64,000 nt of DNA. Origin: Pelovirga terrestris. Its GTDB lineage: Bacteria > Desulfobacterota > Desulfuromonadia > Desulfuromonadales > Geopsychrobacteraceae. The notes under the pieces are model-generated. The model was not told where the DNA came from and made no database searches. It saw only the letters and a program-made list of their open reading frames with translations. Numbering within the stretch: position 1 is the first letter of the stretch; every line of letters starts with the position of its first letter. The translations under genes and the position numbers were made by a program. The DNA is taken from contig NZ_JACWUN010000017.1 of the NCBI RefSeq assembly GCF_014773365.1, forward strand, positions 1-64,000. The letters run 5' to 3'. Positions 53,998-62,493 of the stretch are shown piece after piece.

Positions 53998-54079
53998 ATC
54001 AGGGGATTGATGGCAGAATGACTCTTTTTATCTATATGTTTGCTTCCTCAAACTTGTAACCTAAGCACAGGTTGATTCT

Positions 54080-55792
54080 ATGACGCTGCTGTATCGTACC
54101 CTTTTGTTTTTACTGTTGTTGCCGACTGTTGCCCTGGCCCAGCTGCCGGGTCAGTTGTTAGAGGACCTGGCCCCGGTCGATGGGGTTGTGTTGATGGCCA
54201 TGGGTGACTCCTGGCTGGTGGATCTGGATGCCAATCAGAACCTGCGGCCCGGCGACATCCTTGCGGTTATGACCGCCGGCGAAACCATCATCCATCCGCA
54301 GACCCGTGATATTGTCGGCCGCATTGATCATGTAGCGGGTTTTCTGGAAGTAACGCGGGTTTTATCCGGCTATTCCTATGCTGAGCTGTTGACCGAAGGA
54401 TTAAGCCTGCAGGCAGGAGATCAGGTGCGCCGCTTCGAGCAGGTCCCTGCCTATATGGATGATTCTGTTCCTGCGTCGCTGACCCAGGAGCTCAAACGTA
54501 ACCTTAATCATTTTAAGTGGTTTGACCAGCCGCTCGAAACAGCTGAAACGGGCCTGATTTTTCGTCTGCAGGATGAACGTTTGAGCGTCAGTGGACGGGG
54601 TGGGGTGTTTGTCGGCAGTTATCGTTACAGCGAGGGGCAGGTGTTGGCCCCGTTGACCCCGACCATTCGTCAGACTGAGCCGGTCGCTCCGGTTGATCCC
54701 GAGCGCAGTGCCCTTAATCGCGGTGTTGATTCGCTGCTTGGTACCGTCGGCCTGACGCGTGGCGATACCCGTTTGGAGGCGCCGGGGGTTGCTCGTCATC
54801 AGCAGTCCGATGGTATCTGGATCAGCCCGCCCTTAGGTGAGAATCCAGTGGGACTGGCGAGCGGTGATCTGACCGGTGACGGACGCACGGAGGTGGCTGT
54901 AGCCCTTGAGAATGAACTGCGGATCATGCGCATGGAGGATGGCCGGTTTGTCGCCGCCGGGGTTGTCAATTTCCCTGCCGGGACGCGCTTGCTTGCTATT
55001 GATGCTCATGATCTGGATGGCAATGGCCGGGCCGAGCTTTATCTCACTGCGGTTATTGATAGCGATCTGCGCAGCCAGGTTGTTGAGTACCGTAATGGTC
55101 GTTTTGAGCGGGTTATTACCATGGTCAACTGGTTCATGCGGGTGGTTGATCTGCCGGGCGAAGGCCCGGTTCTCCTTGGCCAGCGTCTGAGTCGCAGTGA
55201 TGAGCCCTTTGCCCCACCGGTATTTCGCATTGCGCGCAATCGTGATCGACTGGTGCGCGGGGAGGCTCTCGATCTGCCGGCACGGATCAATCTGTTCAGC
55301 ATGTTGCCGGTGACCGCCGCCTCAGGCGAAACTATCTATGTCTCTTTATCGGCTGATGATCGACTGCAGTTGGTTAACGGCAGCAATGACCGCCTGTGGC
55401 GATCCAGCGACTATTTTGGCGGATCGGATACCAGCTTCTATCATCGTCCGGGATCTGAAGCGACCAATCGGGTACCGGTGGCTATCCAGCAGCGTCTGGG
55501 GCGCCTGGCCGCAGGAGACCTTCTGACCGTTCAGAATCAGGGCTCTCGATTGCTGAAAGGGTTACGTACCTTTACCGATGCACAACTGGTGGCTTTTGAA
55601 TGGGACGCTAGCAGCCGGCAGTTGCTTGAACGCTGGCGTACTCCGGCACAAAAAGGTTATATCGCTGATTTTATCGTCGCTGATCTGGATGATAACGGAG
55701 AACTTGAGCTGTTGATAGCCATGCGTTTTCAGGAGAAAAATATCCTGCAGCGCGGTCACTCTGCCTTGATGGTGTTCACGTTGCAGCAATGA
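54080..55792 (+). CDS. Exported FG-GAP/VCBS-repeat protein
   Basis: A 570-residue protein with a signal peptide (residues 1-20, LLLLPTVALAQ). The N-terminal ~150 residues resemble a secreted domain seen with CsgG/FlgT-like proteins (DANQNLRPGDILAVM). From about 260 it has FG-GAP-type repeats with calcium-like loops (GDLTGDGRTEVAVAL, AHDLDGNGRAELYLTA, VADLDDNGELELLIAM), which build a beta-propeller. It is likely periplasmic or surface-located. A hairpin terminator follows, so the gene stands alone or ends a unit. Confidence 0.75.
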   Translation: MTLLYRTLLFLLLLPTVALAQLPGQLLEDLAPVDGVVLMAMGDSWLVDLDANQNLRPGDILAVMTAGETIIHPQTRDIVGRIDHVAGFLEVTRVLSGYSYAELLTEGLSLQAGDQVRRFEQVPAYMDDSVPASLTQELKRNLNHFKWFDQPLETAETGLIFRLQDERLSVSGRGGVFVGSYRYSEGQVLAPLTPTIRQTEPVAPVDPERSALNRGVDSLLGTVGLTRGDTRLEAPGVARHQQSDGIWISPPLGENPVGLASGDLTGDGRTEVAVALENELRIMRMEDGRFVAAGVVNFPAGTRLLAIDAHDLDGNGRAELYLTAVIDSDLRSQVVEYRNGRFERVITMVNWFMRVVDLPGEGPVLLGQRLSRSDEPFAPPVFRIARNRDRLVRGEALDLPARINLFSMLPVTAASGETIYVSLSADDRLQLVNGSNDRLWRSSDYFGGSDTSFYHRPGSEATNRVPVAIQQRLGRLAAGDLLTVQNQGSRLLKGLRTFTDAQLVAFEWDASSRQLLERWRTPAQKGYIADFIVADLDDNGELELLIAMRFQEKNILQRGHSALMVFTLQQ

Positions 55793-55806
55793 TACTTTTT
55801 TACAAC

Positions 55807-55849
55807 GACCGGACTGCTCTGCAGTGATCGGTCCGGCCGTTTCTTTTTG
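55807..55849 (+). terminator. Rho-independent terminator after the FG-GAP gene
   Basis: CCGGAC (55809-55814) pairs with GTCCGG (55831-55836), with an inner ACTGC/GCAGT stem, followed by a T-rich tail (55840-55847). Confidence 0.7.
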
Positions 55850-55878
55850 TCTTTTTGTCAGGATTCCCGCCACGTTCC

Positions 55879-57663
55879 ATGAATATTCTCTCTCTTAATC
55901 AGGTCAGTCTGGCGTTCGGTGGCCCTAAGCTGCTTGATGCTGTCAACTTGCAGATCGAAGCCGGTGATCGTATCTGTCTGCTCGGACGTAACGGTGCCGG
56001 CAAATCATCACTGATGCGCCTGCTCAACGGTGACATTTCGCTTGACGCTGGTGAAATCCAGCGCCGCCAGGGAGTGCACACTGCTTACGTGCCGCAGGAC
56101 TTCCCTGCCCATTGGCCGGGGACGGTGCGTGACTATCTGCAGCAAAGTGGCCAGGCCCACGGGCTCGATGACCTCACCCTGCAGGTGCGGATCGACCAGC
56201 TCGCCGGGCGGTTGGAACTGCTGCTGGATGAGCCACCGACCGATCTTTCCGGTGGTCAGCAGCGCCGCACCCTGCTGGCGGCGGCATTGATTCTTGAACC
56301 TGATCTGATTTTGCTCGATGAACCGACCAATCATCTGGATATCGAAGCGATCATCAAGCTCGAGGAACTGCTGTTAAGATTGGGCAAGACCCTGGTGTTC
56401 GTCAGTCACGATCGCGCTTTTGCGCGCCGTCTGGCGACGCGGATCGTTGAGCTCGATCGCGGCCACTTGCATGATTATCGCTGTGATTACGGCACCTTTT
56501 TGGAGCGTCGACAGGATGTTCTGCATGCCGAAGAAAAAGCCTGGGAGCGTTTTGATCAAAAGTTGGCCGAAGAGGAGGTATGGATCCGCAAAGGGATCAA
56601 GGCCCGCCGTACCCGTAACATGGGGCGGGTGCGCGATCTGCTGAAACTACGCGAAGAACGACGCCAGCGTCGTGATCGCATCGGCAAGGTGCGCCTGAAT
56701 ATCGATGAGGCACAGCGCAGCGGGCGCATGGTGGTTGAGACCGCAGGATTATCTTTTGCCTATCCTGACAACCCGCCGCTGATTGACAACCTCGATTTGC
56801 GGATCATGCGCGGTGATCGTATCGGCCTGCTCGGTCCCAATGGTTGTGGCAAGACCACCCTGCTCAAGCTGCTGACCGGTGAGTTGCAGCCGACTGCCGG
56901 CACCCTGCGCCTGGGAACCAATCTGGAAATCGCCTATTTTGATCAATTGCGTGAGCAGCTTGATGGTGATCGCAGCGTCAAGCAGAACCTTGCTGACGAT
57001 CATGATCAGGTCATCATCAATGGCCAGCCCCGTCATATCTATGGTTACCTGCAGGATTTTCTCTTCACCCCGGAACGGGCGCGAACGCCGGTTCGGGTCC
57101 TGTCCGGTGGGGAAAAAAATCGTCTGTTGCTGGCCAAACTCTTTACCCGCCCGGCGAATCTGCTCATTCTTGATGAGCCGACCAATGATCTTGACATGGA
57201 AACCCTGGAACTATTGGAGGAATTGCTCCTTGATTACCAGGGCACCGTGTTGCTGGTCAGTCACGACCGCAGCTTTATCAATAATCTGGTGACCAGTTCC
57301 CTGGTGTTTACCGGTAACGGCAGGGTGGAAGAGGTTATCGGTGGCTATGACGATTGGCTTGCGCAGAAGCCGGCGCCACGGGCTGACACCGAACCAAAAC
57401 CAAAAACACCAGTACCCGCGCGTAAAGAGCGGCCGCGCAAACTGACCTTTAAGGAAAAAAGGGAGCTGGCAGAATTGCCCTTGACCATTGAGACCCTCGA
57501 AGCCGAGCAGGCCGAGTTGCACGCCACGATGGCTGATCCGGGCCTTTACCAGCAGGGCAACAGCGAAAAAATCACTGCAGCGCAACATCGACTGGAAACA
57601 GTGGAAAAGGAGTTGGAGGCAACCTACGGACGCTGGCAGGAACTGGAGCAGATTCCGGAGTAA
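55879..57663 (+). CDS. uup: ABC-F ATPase, Uup type
   Basis: A 594-residue protein with two ATP-binding cassettes: Walker A LLGRNGAGKSS and LLGPNGCGKTT, signatures LSGGQQRRTLL and LSGGEKNRLLL, each followed by LLDEPTNHLD / LILDEPTNDLD. Between them lies the ABC-F linker. The C-terminal ~90 residues form the Uup-type coiled coil (LTFKEKRELAELPLTIETLE). Uup binds DNA or ribosomes and affects transposon excision and translation. ATG 55879 is used; the frame upstream to 55855 has no better signal. Confidence 0.93.
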   Translation: MNILSLNQVSLAFGGPKLLDAVNLQIEAGDRICLLGRNGAGKSSLMRLLNGDISLDAGEIQRRQGVHTAYVPQDFPAHWPGTVRDYLQQSGQAHGLDDLTLQVRIDQLAGRLELLLDEPPTDLSGGQQRRTLLAAALILEPDLILLDEPTNHLDIEAIIKLEELLLRLGKTLVFVSHDRAFARRLATRIVELDRGHLHDYRCDYGTFLERRQDVLHAEEKAWERFDQKLAEEEVWIRKGIKARRTRNMGRVRDLLKLREERRQRRDRIGKVRLNIDEAQRSGRMVVETAGLSFAYPDNPPLIDNLDLRIMRGDRIGLLGPNGCGKTTLLKLLTGELQPTAGTLRLGTNLEIAYFDQLREQLDGDRSVKQNLADDHDQVIINGQPRHIYGYLQDFLFTPERARTPVRVLSGGEKNRLLLAKLFTRPANLLILDEPTNDLDMETLELLEELLLDYQGTVLLVSHDRSFINNLVTSSLVFTGNGRVEEVIGGYDDWLAQKPAPRADTEPKPKTPVPARKERPRKLTFKEKRELAELPLTIETLEAEQAELHATMADPGLYQQGNSEKITAAQHRLETVEKELEATYGRWQELEQIPE

Positions 57664-57714
57664 CCCTTTAACGCAGACGGACAGTGGTTTTGCGCTAATT
57701 GGGACAGGCTCTAA

Positions 57715-58650
57715 CTATTCTTCCTGGGGATATCCTGATAGCACAGCCAGCTGGTCGGGTGTGAGTAGGCCTTTATAGGTTCTCCCACCAATGATCCAGG
57801 TGGGATAGGCTTGAATATTGTTGATTCTGCATTCTGCTGCCGGCGGTGATCTACGGCCACCTGGCGTGCATTCGACGTATGGGAGCAGTTTTGCGGACGA
57901 CTCGAACAGAAACTTCTGTTCCTTGCATGCCGGTCACCAGAAAGTACCATAAAAAATGGCATCCCCTTGAGCAAGATGAGTGGCCAATCCTTTCAGGTAG
58001 GGATCCTCGGGCCCGGCAGCAGGATGAAATACTCCACTATAGTGCAGATGCATCCCCCCGATAATGATCAGTGCCACAATCGCTGTTTGAACGGACCAGG
58101 ACTTAAACTTGAAATTCTTCATCCTCTCGGGCCGCTGAGTCATGATGACTCCGAAAGTGGCCACCATTATTGCCAGAGAAACAAGGCAGTAGGGGCACAG
58201 GGCATTGATGACAAAATGCGATACCAACGTGAGATAGATACTGTAGCCCACCCCTATTAATGCAACGATCCAGGCTGACTTCCAGTGCTGCTCAGGATTG
58301 CGAATCTTAAAACCAATAAAGGTGAGAGCAGCATAAGTCATGAATCCCCAGAATGCCGTTGGCATGCCGAGGAAGGTTCCCCACCGACTTTGCTGAACGA
58401 TGTCGCATGCACTCCCTTCAGCGCAGTGCAGGGGAGTATTGCCAAACCATACGGTCAGGGTCAGATACAGGGTCAGGGCCATCCCGATTCCGGCAAGCAC
58501 AGTTACGGGCCAGTTGGGATGCTTCCTTTGTTTTAACCCTGGTGGTTGTTTCTTTTTCCCCTGTTTCACGGGCCTTTCCGGGGATGCTGTTTCTTGTGGC
58601 AAGGGCGCCTTTTCGGTCGAGGTCTTCTTCCTATTTTTTATTTTACTCAA
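57715..58650 (-). CDS. VKOR-thioredoxin fusion selenoprotein with UPAC active site
   Basis: A 311-residue protein if UGA 57934-57936 is read as selenocysteine. Residues 1-45 are cytoplasmic and basic. The VKOR domain (about 50-190, four to five helices) keeps the loop cysteines (LHCAEGSACDI) and the CPYC centre (ALCPYCLVSLA). The thioredoxin-like domain begins near 220. Its active site reads FYGTFW-U239-PAC where homologues have FWCPHC, and it continues in frame with LPYVECTPGG, AAECRINNIQAYPTWIIGG and LSGYPQE to TAG. Without readthrough the protein would lose this whole domain. It is the last gene of the thiol-redox operon and should oxidise or shuffle periplasmic disulfides. Confidence 0.9.
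57904..57921 (-). promoter_or_regulatory. SECIS-like hairpin after UGA 57934-57936
   Basis: On the minus strand GAACAGA (57921-57915) pairs perfectly with TCTGTTC (57910-57904) around an AGTT loop (57914-57911). The loop begins 19 bases after the UGA and its second base is G. Both agree with the bacterial SECIS pattern. The hairpin lies in coding sequence, as bacterial SECIS elements do. Confidence 0.8.
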
Positions 58651-58713
58651 TGGTTTAATCCTCCAGACGATGATTCACTCAACCAATCCCCTCTTTTAAG
58701 ATGTTTGTCGTTT

Positions 58714-59370
58714 TTATTCTTTCGGATATTGGGCGATCAATTCCGACTGAATCAGTTCGGAGAGTTGGCGGTAGCCAAAAACTTGCAACGGCTTGCCGTT
58801 GACAAAGTAGCCGGGCGTTTTTTGTACATCAAGGGCTCTCACGTCGGCCATATCCTGGGCAATGATTTTGGCAATAGCGGGGTCATGCATATCTTTTTTG
58901 ATTTGCTCGATATCAACTCCCGCCCTGGGGAGGATCTCCCATAATCTTTCTGGCTGGTAATTGTGGTGGTTAGCCCAGATATTCTGGGTCGCAAACATCA
59001 GATTCAAGGTTTCCCAGTACTTCCCTTGCATTGCTGCTGCTTCAAGAATTTTGACGAAATCGTCAGCACCATCATGGAACGGGGCGTAACGAAGCACCAA
59101 TTTTATTTTACCGGGATTGGCATCCATGATTTGTTTGATAAAGGGAGCAAACGCAGCGCAGGTTTCGCAGGCCGGGTCCATAAACTCAACCAGGTAAACT
59201 TTCGCGTCATCACTGCCAAATGTTCGCGAATGATCTCTGATAAAAAGCTCAGCGTTTTCTGCCGCCAAAAAACCATACTTTTGTGCTTGTTGCTCTTGAT
59301 AATAATTATTACCAACCACAAAAGCCAAGACCAACACCAGACAGGTTATTCCAACGAGAGCGTATTTCAT
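58714..59370 (-). CDS. DsbA-like periplasmic disulfide oxidoreductase
   Basis: A 218-residue thioredoxin-fold protein. The N-terminus is a signal peptide or anchor (MKYALVGITCLVLVLAFVVG). The active site is C-E-T-C in EFMDPACETCAAFAPF, and the cis-Pro loop is KTPGYFVNG. It should introduce disulfides into exported proteins and be re-oxidised by a DsbB- or VKOR-type partner, both of which are encoded next to it. It overlaps the DsbB gene by four bases. Confidence 0.9.
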   Translation of the reverse strand: MKYALVGITCLVLVLAFVVGNNYYQEQQAQKYGFLAAENAELFIRDHSRTFGSDDAKVYLVEFMDPACETCAAFAPFIKQIMDANPGKIKLVLRYAPFHDGADDFVKILEAAAMQGKYWETLNLMFATQNIWANHHNYQPERLWEILPRAGVDIEQIKKDMHDPAIAKIIAQDMADVRALDVQKTPGYFVNGKPLQVFGYRQLSELIQSELIAQYPKE

Positions 59371-59807
59371 TTTGAGGTTCTCCTCTTCAGGATGATTAAC
59401 AGAAAGACAAGGGTTGAAAATGCGAAAAATGACAACATGGGGATGGATATAAAACCGAACAGTTCAAAATATTGTTCCGTGCAGGAAACACCCTGTGAAC
59501 AGGGTTGAATGTTTTCCGGAATAATTCCGGCGTAGAGCAACGTATGGTAAAGAGCCGTCAACCCACCGGCGATAGTCAGTGGCAGGGAATATTTGATGAC
59601 GCTTTTATCAAACGTCGGGAACAGGCCCGCAGCGAAAATAACGATTAACGGAAACAGGAAAATCCGCTGATACCAGCAGAGGACACATGGCTGATATTCT
59701 AAAACGGAACTGAAAAAGATGCTGATTGTTGCCGAGACGCTGACCAGGAGCCAGCATAAGAACAGCAACGTCCAATTTGTATTCGTTTCTTTGTCAGATT
59801 GCGCCAT
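59367..59807 (-). CDS. DsbB/BdbC-like disulfide bond formation protein
   Basis: A 146-residue four-helix membrane protein with the two cysteine pairs of the family: PCVLCWYQRIFLFP (CxxC) and QPCSQGVSC. It passes electrons from the DsbA partner to quinone. The start is taken at ATG 59807 (MAQSDKE), which gives the usual BdbC size and has GGAG upstream; the frame is open to 59873. Confidence 0.9.
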   Translation of the reverse strand: MAQSDKETNTNWTLLFLCWLLVSVSATISIFFSSVLEYQPCVLCWYQRIFLFPLIVIFAAGLFPTFDKSVIKYSLPLTIAGGLTALYHTLLYAGIIPENIQPCSQGVSCTEQYFELFGFISIPMLSFFAFSTLVFLLIILKRRTSK

Positions 59808-59876
59808 AAACAATTGCTCCACAAAATGATGAAAAATAAGGTCGACAGTGCCGTGCTTGTGACGGTGGACCACCCT

Positions 59877-60626
59877 TTAGCCTAGTACCGGAACCCATCG
59901 GTAAAAAAACATGGTGATCGGTAACAGCAGATTGAACATTAGCATGATACCAACGGCAATGAGCATCACACCGGTACCGATTTCAATTTTGCGCATATGG
60001 TATCGAAGCCTTCTGGCCGTGCTCAGGAATCGATGAAACAGCAGTCCCGAGAGCAGAAAAGGAAGCCCCAGACCTAGGGAATAGAACGTCAATAACATGG
60101 TCCCCTCAGCAACGTGCCCTGATGTTGCCGCGACCATCAAGATTGAGGCCAAAATGGGTCCAATGCAGGGTGTCCAGCCAGCGGCGAAGGCGACTCCAAC
60201 AACCAACGTGCCAAAATAGCCGGCAGGTTTTTTGGTCAGTTGAATTCTTTTATATTTCAACAGGGCGTGGAAGGAAAATAATCCGGTCATGTGGACGCCA
60301 AACAGCAGGATCAGCAAACCGCCGATCTTGGCGACCCAGTTCATCCCCTCGCGCAATAATGCCTGGATTTGACCGGAGGCGATGCCGGCAATTGCGCCAA
60401 GCAGGATAAAAACAAGGGAAAATCCGAGGATAAAACAAAGAATATGGAGGATAACCGTCAGGCGAACTTTGACATCAGGATGCTCTTCATCAAGTTGTTC
60501 AAAGGATAGACCAGTTATGTAGGTCAGATACGAAGGGATCAGCGGTAGAACGCAAGGAGAAACAAAGGACAAAACCCCAGCGGCAAACGCTATCCAATAA
60601 GTGATATCGGCAGCTTCTTGTAACAA
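59877..60626 (-). CDS. ccdA: Cytochrome c biogenesis / thiol transfer protein CcdA
   Basis: A 249-residue membrane protein with six helices and the two conserved redox cysteines in FVSPCVLPLIPSYLTYITG and AAGWTPCIGPILASIL. CcdA carries reducing equivalents from cytoplasmic thioredoxin to periplasmic thioredoxin-like proteins such as ResA/TlpA. It follows the ResA-like gene by four bases, so both likely work together. Confidence 0.94.
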   Translation of the reverse strand: MLQEAADITYWIAFAAGVLSFVSPCVLPLIPSYLTYITGLSFEQLDEEHPDVKVRLTVILHILCFILGFSLVFILLGAIAGIASGQIQALLREGMNWVAKIGGLLILLFGVHMTGLFSFHALLKYKRIQLTKKPAGYFGTLVVGVAFAAGWTPCIGPILASILMVAATSGHVAEGTMLLTFYSLGLGLPFLLSGLLFHRFLSTARRLRYHMRKIEIGTGVMLIAVGIMLMFNLLLPITMFFYRWVPVLG

Positions 60627-60630
60627 TTGA

Positions 60631-61140
60631 TTATCCTCTGGTCAAATGTCTGAAATATTCAACCGTTTTTTGACTGGACCAATCGAGTGGGCCAATAATC
60701 TTCTGGTCGACAATGCCGTTTTTATTGATGATGAAAGATTCGGGTAATTTATAGACACCATATTGTTGTTTGACGGTCCCCTGGTCGTCGTAGAGCACAG
60801 TGATATCGAGCGGATTTCTCTTGAGAAAGTCAGGAACAATCGAAGGGCCGTTCTCTTCTGTGTTGATGGCCAGCATGACAAAATCCTCTTCCGCCATCAT
60901 CTTATTGAGCCGCTCCATCGAGGGCTTTTCCTGTTTACAGGATGGACACCAGGTTGCCCAGAAATTCACCATAACAACCTTGCCCCGCAACTCAGACAGC
61001 GTGACGGTATTTCCTTTGGTATCCAAAAGCTGAAAATCAGGTGCAATATCTCCAACAACCACGGGTGTTGGGAGGTTGAAATAGATGTAGACACCGAAGC
61101 CCAATACCACGATGAGAACTACCAACACCAAATAACGCAT
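60631..61140 (-). CDS. ResA/TlpA-like membrane-anchored thioredoxin
   Basis: A 169-residue protein with an N-terminal anchor (LVLVVLIVVLGFGVYIYF) and a thioredoxin-like AhpC/TSA-Redoxin domain: DFQLLDTKGNTVTLSELRGK, active site NFWATWCPSCKQEKPSM, and cis-Pro LPESFIINKNG. It reduces apocytochrome c or other periplasmic thiols using electrons from CcdA. It is the first gene of the minus-strand operon ResA-CcdA-DsbB-DsbA-VKOR. Confidence 0.93.
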   Translation of the reverse strand: MRYLVLVVLIVVLGFGVYIYFNLPTPVVVGDIAPDFQLLDTKGNTVTLSELRGKVVMVNFWATWCPSCKQEKPSMERLNKMMAEEDFVMLAINTEENGPSIVPDFLKRNPLDITVLYDDQGTVKQQYGVYKLPESFIINKNGIVDQKIIGPLDWSSQKTVEYFRHLTRG

Positions 61141-61208
61141 ATCGAACCTTTCTGTGCGCAGGGCATGAGACCTTGCGATATAAAAAATAACATCTCTCTG
61201 ACAGATGA

Positions 61209-61230
61209 CACCCCAAGCAGGACTTGGGTG
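61209..61230. repeat. Inverted repeat upstream of the thiol-redox operon
   Basis: CCCAAG (61212-61217) and CTTGGG (61223-61228) face each other across five bases, about 70 bases upstream of the ResA-like start. It could be an operator or leader hairpin; no regulator is known. Confidence 0.35.
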
Positions 61231-61366
61231 AACATCAGCAACATAACTTCAATGCTTATTTAGCCCAGGAGTCAATGCAAATCAGTCGTGCACGAATGGT
61301 ATGTCGACGACGCTAACTCCAATAATGATCTTTTGTTGCAGGTGGTTTTTGGGGGTGTAGACAAGC

Positions 61367-61822
61367 TTAACGCAGAAGAACAACTGTACGTAGCACTTGT
61401 AACGTTTGATGTTCGGGTAAGTGACCAGGGGGGGTGCGTCTTGCTAAGTGTGTTCCCCCTAAGTTCAACCCAGGAGCGTGGGAGAGATACGTCGTGTCAA
61501 GGGACGCTGCTGAATTTTTGATGAGCAGGGTGGACAGTTTTGAGGTAGGAAGAGCTGAAGTAAATACCAGGGAATCAAGGCAATCGTCACCAAGTGAAAA
61601 GGATAAATTCGCTGACTGCGGAATTTTTGAACCCTGTTGAGGCAGTTCGGAATCCGCAGAACAATTGACCAAACATTTGCCGATGGGATTTACTTTCAGA
61701 TGGGAGGAATCTTCATCCGTATGACACCAGAAGGCAGCATTGGCAGTACCGAAGCTGAGGAACAGATAGATCAGCACCATCCATTGCAGGATCCATTTTT
61801 TCTGTAGAGCGCTCGTCAGCAT
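61367..61822 (-). CDS. Uncharacterised exported Cys-containing protein
   Basis: A 151-residue protein with a signal peptide (about residues 1-29, WMVLIYLFLSFGTANAAF). The mature part begins FWCHTDEDSSHLKVNPIGKCLVNC and has cysteines at the front and one further on (GDDCLDSLVF). The rest is low in known motifs and ends in a basic, Pro/His-rich tail. ATG 61822 is chosen for the signal peptide and an AGG upstream; the frame runs open to 61969. It precedes the thiol-redox operon by 226 bases on the same strand. It may be a metal- or thiol-related periplasmic protein; function is unknown. Confidence 0.6.
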   Translation of the reverse strand: MLTSALQKKWILQWMVLIYLFLSFGTANAAFWCHTDEDSSHLKVNPIGKCLVNCSADSELPQQGSKIPQSANLSFSLGDDCLDSLVFTSALPTSKLSTLLIKNSAASLDTTYLSHAPGLNLGGTHLARRTPPGHLPEHQTLQVLRTVVLLR

Positions 61823-62006
61823 GACTATTACCTGAAAAGAAGAAAATTCCAAAGAAGCGACAGAAGACTTATATCCGTCATTAGAGATAAACACGATGGG
61901 GAAACTCCCTTTTCTTCTCTGCGTGTTTGCACACCTTGCTTGCGACATGAATCTCATGCCACTACCCAATACCGGTGGCTTGAAATGACAAAATCAGAAA
62001 AAAGAG

Positions 62007-62045
62007 AAAGCCAGCTGCGGGGAGGTTCCGCAACTGGCTTTTTTT
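62007..62045. terminator. Bidirectional terminator-like hairpin
   Basis: AAAGCCAG (62007-62014) pairs with CTGGCTTT (62034-62041), with an inner GCGG/CCGC stem. T-rich tails follow on both strands. No gene ends nearby on the plus strand. Confidence 0.65.
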
Positions 62046-62066
62046 AACCACACAAGGAGGAGGATA

Positions 62067-62114
62067 ATGTCGAGGAACTTGGCTCGCCTGCCACAACAAG
62101 CTTCGTTCTTTTAA
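62067..62114 (+). other. 15-codon ORF behind a strong ribosome site
   Basis: AAGGAGGAGG (62054-62063) stands four bases before ATG 62067. The frame reads MSRNLARLPQQASFF and stops. It lies just past the hairpin at 62007-62045. It may be a leader peptide or the preserved start of a gene that has been lost. Confidence 0.35.
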
Positions 62115-62464
62115 GGCCCACTATATTGATAGTAGTTATCAATTGCAAGCAATAAGTGACCAGAATGGTAATTTAATTGTCACGCCTCTTTTTCAGGCCT
62201 CTTTTGAATCCCCTGCTCTGTTAGGATTCCCGGCCCGGTGCGGAACAGATACAAAACATTGAGTAAAGACCATCAGTTCCTTGTCGTGGATGTCGCGACT
62301 TAGGCTGGGTGTTGACCAGGGTACCATAGACATCAAATGCCGGTGTGGTCATGGACTCCCACCGGTTATTATCCTGCCGTCTTGCCGTCCTGTCCGTGCC
62401 GATCTGAATCGCAGTCGCACGTGTCTACGGTTGATCTTCAAGGGTATCGATTTTGATTTCAGCA
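62115..62464. other. Intergenic stretch with a candidate metal-type operator
   Basis: No coding region is supported. ATTGATA (62125-62131) and TATCAAT (62137-62143) form a 19-bp inverted repeat of Fur-box length, though it matches the enteric Fur consensus only loosely. A copy of the dispersed repeat follows at 62223-62251. Confidence 0.35.
62223..62251 (+). repeat. Dispersed intergenic repeat, copy C (3' half only)
   Basis: GGATTCCCGGCCCGGTGC followed by GGAACAGATA matches the 3' third of copies A and B with few changes. No 5' half is seen upstream. Confidence 0.6.
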
Positions 62465-62484
62465 GCCCCTGACACATCAGGGGC
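62465..62484 (-). terminator. Hairpin downstream of the CMD/AhpD-like gene
   Basis: GCCCCTGA (62465-62472) pairs with TCAGGGGC (62477-62484) around a four-base loop, ten bases past the stop of the minus-strand gene. There is no strong T-run, so confidence is moderate. Confidence 0.5.
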
Positions 62485-62493
62485 TGGAGCGGG

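Noticed and set aside
61288-61521. 77-codon plus-strand frame
   Set aside because: Antisense to the exported Cys protein, no ribosome site, no family match.
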